From Arsenophonus nilaparvatae (lineage in GTDB: Bacteria > Pseudomonadota > Gammaproteobacteria > Enterobacterales > Enterobacteriaceae), in the NCBI RefSeq assembly GCF_000757905.1, contig NZ_JRLH01000012.1: a DNA stretch of 64,000 nt; one strand, written 5' to 3'. A program made the position numbers and the translations under genes. The notes beneath the pieces were generated by a model. It saw only the letters and a list, made by a program, of their open reading frames with translations, did no database searches and was not told where the DNA came from. Positions 28,231 to 38,807 of the stretch are shown here, piece after piece (positions within the stretch are counted from its first letter, which is position 1; each line of letters starts with the position of its first letter).

Positions 28231-30144
28231 TTACTGATCTTCTTCTGGAGATACACTGGTATCTGGTGTTTGTGATATCGTTTTTTTACCAAGCAAAACA
28301 TAATCAAGAATATTGCGGACAAGATCGCCAACGGCCGGTCCAGCCCCACCATTTTCTAGAATAATAGCAACGGAAACGGTCGGCTTTTGATAAGGGGCAA
28401 ATCCTATCATTAATTTATGATCACGCAAGTGCTCAGCTAATTTACTTGCATTATAGGTTTCATAACTGAATACCTGCGCCGTACCTGATTTGACGGCAGC
28501 CTTGTAGGGAGTGTTGGCAAAACTTCTACGTGCTGTACCATTTGGTGCATTAGCAACGCCATACATACCTTCTTTAGCTAACTCCCAAAAGCCTGAATGA
28601 ATATCACCAATTTGGATATGCTCTTTCTGCTCATAAGGCAGCATAGCATTACCTAATTTAGTGCCATAAAGTAGATGGGGAATTTTAACCGTGCCGTCAT
28701 TAATTAACGTCACTAATGCTTTTGCCATTTGGATCGGTGTTGTGGTCCAATAACCTTGGCCGATGCCGACTGGAATAGTGTCTCCTTGATACCAAGGTTT
28801 TTTGTAGCGTTTTAGTTTCCATTCCCGGGTTGGCATAATGCCAGAGCGTTCTTCGGCAAGATCAATACCAGTATAATGCCCATAGCCAAATTTCTGCATC
28901 CAATCGGAGATACGATCGATACCCATATCATAAGCAACCTGGTAGAAAAAGGTGTCGGCTGATTCGATAATGGCTCTAACGACATTTAATCTACCGTGTC
29001 CCCATTTTTTCCAGTCTCGGTAACGTTTTTCGGAATTTGGTAATTGCCACCAACCAGGATCAAATATGGTGGAGTTGGCGGTGACAATGTTTTCACTTAA
29101 CGCTGCGACCGCCATGAATGGTTTAACGGTTGAGGCGGGCGGATATAATCCCTGGGTAGTTCTATTAATTAGCGGACGATTAGGATTATTTAATAAAGCT
29201 TGGTAATCTTTATTAGAGATACCATTAACAAATAGATTAGGGTCATAGCTTGGAGTAGATACCAGCGCCAGTACTTCTCCGTTGCGAGGATCGGTTACAA
29301 CAACGGCAGCTCGGCTGGTGGTGAGCAACTTTTCGACCTCAATTTGTAAATTGAGATCAATAGTGAGATAAATATCTTTGCCTGCCTGAGGTGCTTGTTC
29401 ATGAAGTTGGCGTATGACTTTTCCCCGACTATTAACTTCGACCTCTTCATAGCCTGTTTTGCCATGTAAAATATTTTCGTAATACCGTTCTATACCTAAT
29501 TTACCAATATCATGGGTGGCAGTGTAATTTTTTAGTAGACCATCATTTTCTAGACGTTCGATATCCTTATCATTAATTTTGGCTACATAACCAATAACAT
29601 GCGTTAGCGCAGAGCCATAAGGATAATAGCGGCGTTGGTAACCTTTGACTTCTATCCCGGGAAACCGGTATTGATTAACGGCAAAACGTGCAACTTGTAC
29701 TTCATCTAGTGAGGTTTTTAACGCTATAGAGGTAAAGCGGCGTGAACGTTTACGCTCTTTTTTGAAGTTTGTAATGTCGTCGTCAGTGAGATCAACTACA
29801 TCACGCAATTGTGCCAATAGCTCTGTTAAATTAGGGACTTTTTCAGGAATGACTTCTAACTGATAAAATGTTCGGTTTAACGCGAGAGGAATCCCATTTC
29901 TGTCATAAATAATACCTCTACTAGGTGGAACAGGAACCAATTTTATCCGATTATCATTGGAGCGAGTTTGGTAGTCTTCATGGCGAACCACTTGTAGATG
30001 ATAAAGATTAGCAATTAAAATACTTACTAATATCACAATGATAATAAAAGCTATCAACGCTCGACGAATGAATAGAGTAGATTCAGCGGTGTAATCGCGA
30101 AAAGGGGTGCGTTTCTTTTTTTTTGTTTCTTTCTTCGCATTCAC
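28231..30144 (-). CDS. mrdA: Penicillin-binding protein 2 (MrdA)
   Basis: Elongation-specific DD-transpeptidase, anchored by one N-terminal helix (about residues 29-50). The 637 residues compare with 633 in E. coli. The transpeptidase motifs are STVKPF (nucleophile Ser), SAD and KSGTAQ. The pedestal domain contains PPSRGIIYDRNGIPLA. It heads the mrdA-mrdB pair after rlmH. Confidence 0.97.
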   Translation of the reverse strand: MNAKKETKKKKRTPFRDYTAESTLFIRRALIAFIIIVILVSILIANLYHLQVVRHEDYQTRSNDNRIKLVPVPPSRGIIYDRNGIPLALNRTFYQLEVIPEKVPNLTELLAQLRDVVDLTDDDITNFKKERKRSRRFTSIALKTSLDEVQVARFAVNQYRFPGIEVKGYQRRYYPYGSALTHVIGYVAKINDKDIERLENDGLLKNYTATHDIGKLGIERYYENILHGKTGYEEVEVNSRGKVIRQLHEQAPQAGKDIYLTIDLNLQIEVEKLLTTSRAAVVVTDPRNGEVLALVSTPSYDPNLFVNGISNKDYQALLNNPNRPLINRTTQGLYPPASTVKPFMAVAALSENIVTANSTIFDPGWWQLPNSEKRYRDWKKWGHGRLNVVRAIIESADTFFYQVAYDMGIDRISDWMQKFGYGHYTGIDLAEERSGIMPTREWKLKRYKKPWYQGDTIPVGIGQGYWTTTPIQMAKALVTLINDGTVKIPHLLYGTKLGNAMLPYEQKEHIQIGDIHSGFWELAKEGMYGVANAPNGTARRSFANTPYKAAVKSGTAQVFSYETYNASKLAEHLRDHKLMIGFAPYQKPTVSVAIILENGGAGPAVGDLVRNILDYVLLGKKTISQTPDTSVSPEEDQ

Positions 30145-30166
30145 ACTAATAACCTACACAAATATG

Positions 30167-30643
30167 TTATTCCCGATGGTAAGGATGATTTGTTGTAATG
30201 CTCCATGCCCGGTAAAGACTCTCTACAACAAATATTCGAACTAAAGGATGAGGCATTGTTAAGGATGACAGTGACCAACTTTGTTCTGCTGCTGCTTTAC
30301 AGGCAGGGGCAAGACCTTCTGGGCCACCAATTAGAAAGCTAATATTACGTCCATCTTGTTTCCATTGATCTAATTGTTCAGCAAGTTGTCGAGTTGTCCA
30401 GCTTGTACCTGGTATATCAAGGGTAATTATACGGTTACCTTTGCCAACTGCAGCTAGCATCTGTTCTCCTTCTTTCTCGATGATACGTTTGAGATCAGCA
30501 TTTTTCCCACGTTTTCCCGCAGGGATCTCAATGAGTTCAAAAGCCATATCTTTTGGAAAACGATGAAGATAATCTTGAAAACCGGTCTGGATCCAATCAA
30601 CCATTTTGCTACCAACGGCAATCAGTTGTAATTTCAAATTCAA
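30167..30643 (-). CDS. rlmH: 23S rRNA (pseudouridine-1915-N3)-methyltransferase
   Basis: Methylates pseudouridine 1915 in helix 69 of the large ribosomal subunit. The 158 residues compare with 155 in E. coli. SPOUT motifs FLIGGPEGL and the C-terminal VESLYRAWSI...HPYHRE are present. The start overlaps the end of rsfS by 4 bp, as in other enterics. Confidence 0.97.
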   Translation of the reverse strand: MNLKLQLIAVGSKMVDWIQTGFQDYLHRFPKDMAFELIEIPAGKRGKNADLKRIIEKEGEQMLAAVGKGNRIITLDIPGTSWTTRQLAEQLDQWKQDGRNISFLIGGPEGLAPACKAAAEQSWSLSSLTMPHPLVRIFVVESLYRAWSITTNHPYHRE

Positions 30644-30957
30644 CTCCAGAGTTTTTCAAGTTCATACATACGGCGACTATCTTCTTGCATGATATGAACA
30701 ATTGCATCGCCTAAATCGACAACGATCCAGTCAGAAACACCTTGTCCTTCAACACCCAGAGGAATTATTCCTGTCTTACGGAATGCTTCAATTAATTTGT
30801 CCGAAACTGATGTTAAGTGGCGATTAGATGTTCCGGTACAGATTATCATGCAATCGGTAATGCTAGATTTTCCACGTACATCAATAGTGACAATATCTTG
30901 CGCTTTTGTATCGACAAGCTTGTCGATAATAAATTGTTGGAGTTCAGTTCCTTGCAA
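30640..30957 (-). CDS. rsfS: Ribosomal silencing factor RsfS
   Basis: Binds ribosomal protein uL14 and blocks subunit joining under starvation. The 105 residues equal the E. coli length. Family motifs are DIVTIDVRGKSSITD, GTSNRHLTS and the end MQEDSRRMYELEKLW. The 278-bp gap to nadD lacks the cobC gene found in E. coli and shows no gene of its own. Confidence 0.96.
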   Translation of the reverse strand: MQGTELQQFIIDKLVDTKAQDIVTIDVRGKSSITDCMIICTGTSNRHLTSVSDKLIEAFRKTGIIPLGVEGQGVSDWIVVDLGDAIVHIMQEDSRRMYELEKLWS

Positions 30958-31235
30958 AGGTTCACCTTTAATTTCAAGTTAAATAAAAAATATTAATGTT
31001 ATATTTTATTCAGTTATAAAATTCTGTTGAAAGAAATAAGCATAAGATAATCTATATTTTAATCTAATTTTTAGTAAAACCAGTTGAATATTTATAATTA
31101 GTTTTAAGATAAATTATCGGAAATTATGCCTTATTTTCATCAGCAATATAAAAAGCGCCAAGATATTACCAATCACCTTATATACTCACAATAGTTTAAG
31201 GGAGTTTTTGTCAATTTTTTATATTTATTGGTTAA

Positions 31236-31916
31236 TTATGAGCAATTTTGATAAAGATGATGTTTATCAATATAGCGCAAAACTGCAGGTGGCAATATAT
31301 CTTTGCAACTTTTTCTATCACGTTTTCGTTCACGAATTTCAGTTGCAGAAATATTTAACAAGGGGGTATCAGCCAGATATATGGCACCACAAGGTTTATG
31401 GCTGAGTATTTCCGGCTCATGCACTTGATGATTTTTTAGCCATTGTTGCATTGATGGAGTTGAAAAATAAGTGCTATAGCCTGGGCGAGCGCAGACTAAT
31501 AAATGACAAAGATCCAAAATTTTTTGCCAATCAAACCAGGTATTGATTGATAGTAGTGAATCTTGTCCGATAATAAAGGCTAGTGGTTTTTGCCTACCGA
31601 TTTGTTGCCGAAAAGAGAGTAGTGTTTCAACGGTATAAGAGGGAGTTTTACGTTTAAGTTCACGGGTATCAATACTAAATAGCGGATTATTTTTGATAGC
31701 TAATTTTATCATTGCCAATCTTTGTTGAACGGTTGCTTCAGGTTGTGGGCGATGGGGTGGCACATGATTGGGAAGTAAAACAACCTGTTGTAAACCGACT
31801 TGCTTAGCTAGCGCTTCAACGGGAAGTAAGTGACCATAGTGAATAGGATCAAAGGTACCACCAAATAGTGCTTGAATAGATTTAGAATTAGCTGTTTGCT
31901 TAGTTTGTTGAGTCAT
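31236..31916 (-). CDS. nadD: Nicotinate-nucleotide adenylyltransferase
   Basis: Forms deamido-NAD from nicotinate mononucleotide and ATP. The 226 residues compare with 213 in E. coli. The nucleotidyltransferase motif GGTFDPIHYGHL and the ISATEIRERK motif near the C-terminus are present. Its start overlaps the 3' end of holA by 17 bp. Confidence 0.96.
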   Translation of the reverse strand: MTQQTKQTANSKSIQALFGGTFDPIHYGHLLPVEALAKQVGLQQVVLLPNHVPPHRPQPEATVQQRLAMIKLAIKNNPLFSIDTRELKRKTPSYTVETLLSFRQQIGRQKPLAFIIGQDSLLSINTWFDWQKILDLCHLLVCARPGYSTYFSTPSMQQWLKNHQVHEPEILSHKPCGAIYLADTPLLNISATEIRERKRDRKSCKDILPPAVLRYIDKHHLYQNCS

Positions 31917-32940
31917 TAATAAAACTCTCGGGCAGTGATTTACCGCACAATAGCATAGATAAAGTTTCTAATTTTGGCCAAATTGACTGGCCATAATCTT
32001 GTTTTAAATGTAATTCAGCATGGGTAATTAACTGTATTGCAAGCTGTAGTTCGCGAATGGATAAACGTTGTAGCGCAGCGCTAATAAGAGGGCGGCGGGC
32101 TTGCCAAATTTTATGCTGATCAAATAATTTTTTTAAATTTTCATCGCTATTTTGTTGTGTTAATGTCAAAAGCAATATCAGTTCACGTTGAATTATACGT
32201 AATAGAATCACTGCTTCATAATCTTCGCGTTGTAATTGTTGTAGGATATGCCAAACGCGTTTAATTTTACCTGCAAGTAGCGCATCAACCCAATGATAAG
32301 GTGTAAAATTAACGGCATTATTTACAGCCTCTTTGACACGAGGTAGGGTGAGGTTACCATCGGGATATAAGAGTGATAAACGTTCAAGAGCTTGGTTAAG
32401 AGCTAGTAAGTTGCCTTCATAACAGTAACAAAGAAGCTCATTAGCTTGTTTATCTAAGGTAACAGATATGGCTTTTGCTCGTTGGTTTATCCATTGAGGT
32501 AGTCTGGACTGTTCTGGTGTCAGACAATTAATATAAACTGCATCTTGGCCTATTTTTTTGCACCAGGCACTATTTTCTTGTGCTTTTGTTAATTTGCCGC
32601 CGCATAATATGAGTAATAAATCAGGATGTAATAATTCAGCCAACTTAAGTAGCTTTTCCGCTATGACGGTTGTGGGGCCACTTTCAGGTAATATTAAGAT
32701 TAGGATTTGTCGGCTAGCAAATAGGCTAAGCGATTGACTAAGATGATAAATAGTGTCCCAGTCGGTGCTTGTATCTAGCGAATAGGTATAACGTTCAGAA
32801 AAACCCTGCTGTTGAGCAACTTGACAAATTTTATCCATGCTTTCTTGTGATAAAAGCGGATCATTGCCAAAAATCAGATAACAGGTTCGCAGCTTATCAG
32901 TAAGCTGCGAAGTTAGCTGCTCCGGGTAAATACGGATCAT
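31900..32940 (-). CDS. holA: DNA polymerase III subunit delta
   Basis: Clamp-loader subunit that opens the beta clamp. The 346 residues compare with 343 in E. coli. It begins MIRIYPEQLTSQL, and has the delta N-terminal fold and helical C-terminal collar domain. The clamp-opening segment is SLFASRQILIL. It overlaps lptE by 4 bp upstream and nadD by 17 bp downstream. Confidence 0.96.
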   Translation of the reverse strand: MIRIYPEQLTSQLTDKLRTCYLIFGNDPLLSQESMDKICQVAQQQGFSERYTYSLDTSTDWDTIYHLSQSLSLFASRQILILILPESGPTTVIAEKLLKLAELLHPDLLLILCGGKLTKAQENSAWCKKIGQDAVYINCLTPEQSRLPQWINQRAKAISVTLDKQANELLCYCYEGNLLALNQALERLSLLYPDGNLTLPRVKEAVNNAVNFTPYHWVDALLAGKIKRVWHILQQLQREDYEAVILLRIIQRELILLLTLTQQNSDENLKKLFDQHKIWQARRPLISAALQRLSIRELQLAIQLITHAELHLKQDYGQSIWPKLETLSMLLCGKSLPESFINDSTN

Positions 32941-33488
32941 TCTGAGTCTACCGATAGCGCTTTCTCGACAACCACAGATCCTTCTGGCTCATTCTGAATA
33001 GTGCTATGAACGATCAGTAATTTACGAATTAACTGGCGAGCCGCTTGTTCACGCATTTCTTGTTTAACAAGTTCGCTTTCGGCGTCTTTAGCTAGTGTTT
33101 CTAACGGATTGTCGAAGAAAGCGCGCTCGACGCGTGTTTTTATCGGATAAACAGTGCCGTTAGGGAGGATAATTTGTGCGCTGACCCAGAAATTTAATTG
33201 TTTTTCTGCACTTTTACCGTCTTGATAGATGGAAACGGTTTTGGTGTTTTCTGATGAACCCACTATTTTTAAAATTGGCACATTCTGAAGATTTTCATCG
33301 ATTAAGTTGACATTATTTAGGCGTAATTGCTGCCTAATTGCACGTGCTAGCGGGCCGTAGGGATCACCACTACTTAATCTTAATGTTTTTAGTTCTTCAG
33401 GTATTTGCGTCGTACCTTGTAGGCGAAATCCGCAGCCAGCCGTGATCAACACTGCTAAGCTTAGAAATAAGGTAATTAAATAACGCAC
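32937..33488 (-). CDS. lptE: LPS-assembly lipoprotein LptE
   Basis: Outer-membrane lipoprotein that plugs the LptD barrel and helps insert lipopolysaccharide. The 183 residues compare with 193 in E. coli. The lipobox ITAGC gives lipid-modified Cys19, followed by the typical GFRLQGT. It lies 17 bp after leuS. Its presence implies that outer-membrane LPS is retained. Confidence 0.95.
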   Translation of the reverse strand: MRYLITLFLSLAVLITAGCGFRLQGTTQIPEELKTLRLSSGDPYGPLARAIRQQLRLNNVNLIDENLQNVPILKIVGSSENTKTVSIYQDGKSAEKQLNFWVSAQIILPNGTVYPIKTRVERAFFDNPLETLAKDAESELVKQEMREQAARQLIRKLLIVHSTIQNEPEGSVVVEKALSVDSE

Positions 33489-33505
33489 ATGGTCTCCTTA
33501 TTAAG

Positions 33506-36088
33506 TTAGCCGACAACAAGGTTTAACAGCTTGCCTGGCACATAAATTACCTTACGGATGTTCATACCTTCAAGGTATTTTGCCACACCATACTCTTGCG
33601 TTGCCATAGCTAACACAGAATCTTGTGATGCATTGATATCGACAGTAATACGCCCACGAACTTTACCATTAACTTGAATAATGACTAATTTAGTATCGTC
33701 TATTTTTGCTTGTTCGTCAGCAACTGGCCAAGGCGCATTATCGATATCTCCCAGCTGACCAAGTGCTTTCCACAGGATAAAGCAAGCATGGGGGATAATG
33801 GGCGATAGCATCCGTACAATAGCTTCTAGAGATTCTTGTATTAATGCTCGATCCTGTTCACTATCATGGGAGGCTCGCGTCAGTTTATTCATGAACTCCA
33901 TAATAGCAGCAATCGCAGTATTAAATGCATAACGGCGGCCGATATCATCAGTCACTTTGGCGATGGTTTTATGTAGGTCACGCCGCAGGTTTTTCTGCTC
34001 TGGAGTAAGGTTGGTGCTATTTAATGGCGCTGTTTTACCTTTTTGCGTATGTTCAAAAACGGTACGCCAAAGACGACGAACAAAACGATTTGCACCTTCT
34101 ACACTTGATTCTTGCCATTCTAAAGTAAGTTCCGGCGGAGCGGCAAACATCATAAATAAGCGAACCGTATCCGCCCCATATTTTTCTACCATTAATTGTG
34201 GATCAATACCGTTATTTTTCGATTTAGACATTTTACTCATCCCGGTATAGGAGAGTTGATGCCCATGCTTATCAGTTGCTTTGACAATCTTACCTTTTTC
34301 ATCCCGTTCAACAGTCACATCAACGGGTGACACCCAAACTCGTTGTCCATTTTCACCTAAGTAATAAAAAGAATCGGCTAATACCATTCCTTGACATAAC
34401 AGACGTTTAGCTGGTTCATCAGAATTTACTAAGCCTGCATCACGCATTAGTTTGTGGAAAAAACGGAAATATAATAGATGCATAATGGCATGTTCAATAC
34501 CACCGATATATTGATCAACAGGCAACCAGTAATTGGCCGCGGCTGGATCTAGCATCCCTTGGTCATAATTAGGACAGGTATAACGGGCATAATACCAGGA
34601 AGACTCCATAAAGGTATCAAAGGTATCCGTTTCACGTAATGCTGCATGACCATTGATGTTAGTCTTGGCCCATTGTGGGTCGGCTTTGATAGGACTTGTG
34701 ATGCCATTCATCACCACATCTTCAGGTAAAATGACAGGTAGTTGTTGTTCGGGTACTGGCATGACAGAACCATCTTCCATGGTTACCATAGGAATTGGTG
34801 CTCCCCAATAACGTTGGCGAGAAACTCCCCAATCGCGTAGACGATAATTGACTTTACGTTGCGCCGAAGCTTGTGAAACCAGTTTATCGGCAATCGCATT
34901 GGCGCCTGTTTTATTGTCCATGCCACTAAATTCGCCTGAATTAATCAGTGCATTTTTGTCAGTCAACGGACCTGCTTTTAGATCGGGCATCTGGCCTTCA
35001 TTATCAGCAATAACCGCTTTGATCGGTAAATGATATTTGGTTGCGAATTCCCAGTCACGTTGGTCATGCCCTGGAACTGCCATTACTGCCCCTGTACCAT
35101 ATTCCATTAACACAAAATTGGCTATCCAGATCGGAATTTTTTCATTAGTTAGCGGGTGAATTGCGAACAGATTGGTGGCAATACCTTTTTTCTCCATGGT
35201 TGCCATTTCTGCTTCAGCAACCTTGGTATTACGACATTCATCAATAAAAGCGTTAAGTTTAGCATTTTTTTCTGCCGCGCTTTTTGCTAACGGATGAGTT
35301 GCTGCAATAGCGAGATAAGTCACCCCCATAAAAGTATCTGGCCGAGTAGTATAGACAGTTAGCTTTTCATCCATGTCTGCCAGCTCAAAGGTAATTTCAA
35401 CCCCTTCTGAGCGGCCGATCCAATTACGCTGCATGGTTTTAACTTGCTCTGGCCAGCCATCGAGTTTATCTAAATCATTGAGTAGCTCTTCTGCATAAGC
35501 GGTAATTTTTATGAACCATTGGGGAATTTCTTTGCGTTCGACCGGGGTATCGCAACGCCAGCAGCAGCCATCAATGACTTGCTCGTTTGCTAACACCGTT
35601 AAATCATTTGGACACCAGTTAACGGCAGCGGTTTTTTTATAAACCAAACCTTTTTCATAAAGCTTAGTAAAAAACCATTGCTCCCAACGATAATACTCCG
35701 GTGTACAAGTTGTGACTTCTCGACTCCAGTCATAACCAAATCCGAGCATTTTTAATTGATTTTTCATGTAATCAATATTGGTATAAGTCCAAGGCGCTGG
35801 AGCAGTATTATTTTTTACTGCGGCACCTTCTGCCGGTAAACCAAAAGCATCCCAGCCGATAGGTTGCAGTACATTTTTGCCTAGCATGCGTTGATAACGT
35901 GAGATAACATCACCAATGGTATAGTTGCGTACATGCCCCATATGTAGCTGACCAGATGGGTAAGGTAACATTGACAGGCAATAGTATTTTTCTTTGTTAT
36001 TATCTTCTATTACTTTAAATGTTTGTTTTTCTTCCCAATGACGTTGTACGTATTGCTCTATCTCTTCTGGTCGATATTGTTCTTGCAT
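33506..36088 (-). CDS. leuS: Leucyl-tRNA synthetase
   Basis: Charges tRNA-Leu. From the ATG at 36088 the product starts MQEQYRPEEIE like E. coli LeuS (860 residues either way), so the longer frame to 36121 is unlikely; an AGGAAC site lies upstream. Class I motifs HMGH (in SGQLHMGHVRNY) and KMSKS are present, with an intact CP1 editing domain (TTRPDTFMGVTYLA) and zinc-type Cys residues near CCWRCDT. Confidence 0.97.
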   Translation of the reverse strand: MQEQYRPEEIEQYVQRHWEEKQTFKVIEDNNKEKYYCLSMLPYPSGQLHMGHVRNYTIGDVISRYQRMLGKNVLQPIGWDAFGLPAEGAAVKNNTAPAPWTYTNIDYMKNQLKMLGFGYDWSREVTTCTPEYYRWEQWFFTKLYEKGLVYKKTAAVNWCPNDLTVLANEQVIDGCCWRCDTPVERKEIPQWFIKITAYAEELLNDLDKLDGWPEQVKTMQRNWIGRSEGVEITFELADMDEKLTVYTTRPDTFMGVTYLAIAATHPLAKSAAEKNAKLNAFIDECRNTKVAEAEMATMEKKGIATNLFAIHPLTNEKIPIWIANFVLMEYGTGAVMAVPGHDQRDWEFATKYHLPIKAVIADNEGQMPDLKAGPLTDKNALINSGEFSGMDNKTGANAIADKLVSQASAQRKVNYRLRDWGVSRQRYWGAPIPMVTMEDGSVMPVPEQQLPVILPEDVVMNGITSPIKADPQWAKTNINGHAALRETDTFDTFMESSWYYARYTCPNYDQGMLDPAAANYWLPVDQYIGGIEHAIMHLLYFRFFHKLMRDAGLVNSDEPAKRLLCQGMVLADSFYYLGENGQRVWVSPVDVTVERDEKGKIVKATDKHGHQLSYTGMSKMSKSKNNGIDPQLMVEKYGADTVRLFMMFAAPPELTLEWQESSVEGANRFVRRLWRTVFEHTQKGKTAPLNSTNLTPEQKNLRRDLHKTIAKVTDDIGRRYAFNTAIAAIMEFMNKLTRASHDSEQDRALIQESLEAIVRMLSPIIPHACFILWKALGQLGDIDNAPWPVADEQAKIDDTKLVIIQVNGKVRGRITVDINASQDSVLAMATQEYGVAKYLEGMNIRKVIYVPGKLLNLVVG

Positions 36089-36359
36089 GACACCGATGTT
36101 CCTATGGCGATAATGCGGCATTGGCCGCGAATGATATAGTTTATTTTAGATCTGCATAGAATAGCGGATAAATGCCTCTAACAACAACTATTGATAAATA
36201 TTTAACGAGCAAGTTAAATTAATTTTATTAATGCAAATAGTGGGTTGTTTCAGAGGGTAGTATGTTAGATGGTAAGTCTAGCCCGCTTTAGGCGCTATTT
36301 TAATATTATTATTTAGCCGATTGGGCGACGATTTTTGTCACCCAACAAGGATAGAGGGA

Positions 36360-37085
36360 TTAATGTATGATCTTAGCAAGAAATTCTTTAGCACGCTTTG
36401 ATTTCGGCGCAGCAAAGAAATCATCTTTATTGCTATCCTCAATAATTTTTCCTTCGTCCATAAAAATCATTCGATGAGCAACTTTTTTAGCAAATCCCAT
36501 TTCGTGAGTGACTACTATCATGGTCATTCCTTCATTAGCAAGCTTTATCATTACATCAAGTACTTCGTTGATCATTTCTGGATCTAATGCGGAGGTCGGT
36601 TCGTCAAAAAGCATCGCAATCGGATCCATACAGAGTGCTCTGGTAATGGCAACGCGTTGTTGTTGCCCACCAGATAACTGAGCTGGAAATTTATTGGTAT
36701 GGTTAGCTAATCCAACTCGCTCTAATAATTTTAAGGCAGTACTTTCAGCGGTTTTTTTATCTCTGTTTAAGACTTTTATCTGTGCTAGTGTTAAGTTTTC
36801 AATAATTGATAGATGAGGGAATAATTCAAAATGTTGAAATACCATACCGACTTTTGAGCGCAATTTAGCCAAATCTGTCTTTTTGTCATTAACATGAATA
36901 TTATCAATATATATTTCACCATGTTGAATTGGTTCTAAGCCATTAATGGTTTTTATTAATGTTGATTTACCTGAACCGGAAGGGCCACAAATAACGACAA
37001 CTTCCCCTCTTTTGACATTCATCGAACAATCAGTAAGCACCTGAAACTGTCCATACCATTTAGAAACATTTTTTAAAGAAATCAT
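36360..37085 (-). CDS. gltL: Orphan glutamate/aspartate ABC transporter ATP-binding protein GltL
   Basis: The 241 residues equal E. coli GltL and are very similar to it. Walker A GPSGSGKST, signature LSGGQQQRVAI, Walker B AMLFDEPTSALD and the H-loop VVTHEMGF are intact. In E. coli it is the last gene of gltIJKL with the binding protein and two permeases. Here the next gene upstream is lnt and no partner subunit is visible in the window. It may work with another amino-acid permease pair, or be a leftover not yet decayed. Confidence 0.93.
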   Translation of the reverse strand: MISLKNVSKWYGQFQVLTDCSMNVKRGEVVVICGPSGSGKSTLIKTINGLEPIQHGEIYIDNIHVNDKKTDLAKLRSKVGMVFQHFELFPHLSIIENLTLAQIKVLNRDKKTAESTALKLLERVGLANHTNKFPAQLSGGQQQRVAITRALCMDPIAMLFDEPTSALDPEMINEVLDVMIKLANEGMTMIVVTHEMGFAKKVAHRMIFMDEGKIIEDSNKDDFFAAPKSKRAKEFLAKIIH

Positions 37086-37270
37086 TAATAGTCCTTTTTC
37101 AGATAGCTAACTAGCATAAATCTATATAAATTAATGAAATATTATTTTTTTTAACAAATTATTATAATAAAAAAGCTCATTAACTAAATTTAATGATAAA
37201 TATCAATAACAAGATAAAACCGTATCATCGGTTGTTAAGACATGATGATAATTAATATATGCTAAATTGA

Positions 37271-38802
37271 TTAGTCTTCTTTTTGCTTAATAAAACATGC
37301 CAATATGATAAATAGGGCAACCAATGCCCACATAGGCCAGTTACTCCAACGTGCATAAGGTGTAAGACCAGATGTTGGTGTTACCTCAGTATTTAATACT
37401 GAGCGAGTGAATTGAGGAAGTTCTGCCTGAATATCACCATTAGGTTTGATTACTGCTGTAACACCATTATTAGTGGCACGTAATAGTGGTCGACCAAGCT
37501 CGAGTGCCCGCATGCGCGCCATTTGAAAGTGCTGCCATGGGCCAATAGAATGTCCAAACCATGCATCATTTGAAAGCGTTAATAGAAAATCGGTATCTGA
37601 TTTAAAGTTGTCTCTAACTTGGGAGCCTAAAATAATTTCATAGCAGATAGCAGCAGTTAGATGAATATTACCAGCAATTAACTGCTGCTGCTCATAATCA
37701 CCACGACTAAAACCTGACATTGGTAAATTAAATAAAGGGGCAATTGGTCGAAGAATAGTTTCTAATGGTACAAATTCACCAAAAGGCACCAGGTGGTGTT
37801 TCTGATAACGATTACTGGTTGGATATTGGTAAGGTTTATTTTCTCCCAACACAATAATACTATTAAAAAAATTACTCACACCCTGTGTGCTTGGTTTAGC
37901 ATCAACTATACCAGTAATTAGGCGAGTATTTTGTAAGCGCAGTAGTTTATCTAATGAGGTTAGCCAAACGTTATTATCCAATTCGATAGATGGAATAGCG
38001 GATTCTGGCCAGATAACGATATTGGCATTGCCAAAATAAGGTTTAGAGAGATCGAGATAAGTACTAATGGTTTGTTCAAGAAATCCTGGTTGCCATTTTA
38101 AGCTTTGCGGGATGTTACCTTGAACTAAAACAATTTGTGATTTTTTTTCTGCGACCGGCGTGAACCACTGATAATTTTTAAATATTAGGGGTAACAATAA
38201 TAAGATAATTGCTGTAATTAGCGGAATAATTCTGCGTTTTAGGCAAGTAAACACTAAGCAGCTGCTAATGATCAGCAGTAGTAATGTTATCATCTCAACG
38301 CCAAATATCGGCGCGATGCCTTTAAGCGGCCCGTCGATTTGACTATAACCAAATTGTAGCCAAGGGAAACCAGTTAGTATCCAGCCACGTAAATATTCAG
38401 TTATTTGCCATATTGCTGGTGCGGCAAAAATAAAGCGAGCAATATTAAGGTGCGGAAAGAATCGATTGAGCAGATAAGCAAATAGCACGGGATAAAGTGA
38501 TAAATAAGCTGCCAGTAAGATGACTAAAAAGACATTAACCACTAATGGCATACCACCAAAATCGGCAATACTGACATAAACCCAGTTAATACCACTGCCA
38601 AAAAGACCAATTCCCCAACAAAATGCTATTAAACTTGCTTGTTTGCTTGAGCAATTAACAATTAGCAGCTGTAAGCCAAAAAGAGAAAAAAGCGCGGCTA
38701 ACCAAATATCAAAAGGTGAAAAAGCCAGTGTTCCGCAGAGCCCGAAAATTAACGCGATCAAAGCTCGTAACCACTGACGTTGATAGATGGCATTTTTTTC
38801 AT
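37271..38802 (-). CDS. lnt: Apolipoprotein N-acyltransferase, possible frameshift just after the start
   Basis: Adds the third acyl chain to lipoproteins in the inner membrane. The body matches E. coli Lnt (512), with about seven membrane helices and a nitrilase domain: catalytic Glu in LVPFGEFVPLE, Lys in VQGNIPQSLKW and Cys in AAICYEII. Homology extends upstream of the TTG at 38761 (residues IYQRQWLRAL), but no ATG, GTG or TTG exists further up in that frame before a TAG. An ATG at 38802, 5 bp past ybeX, runs into seven A; an eighth A would join it to the conserved frame. An ATT start at 38806 in frame is the alternative. Confidence 0.9.
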
Positions 38803-38807
38803 TAATG

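Noticed and set aside
31208..31405. Plus-strand 65-codon frame opposite the end of nadD.
   Set aside because: It is antisense to a well-conserved gene and resembles nothing known.
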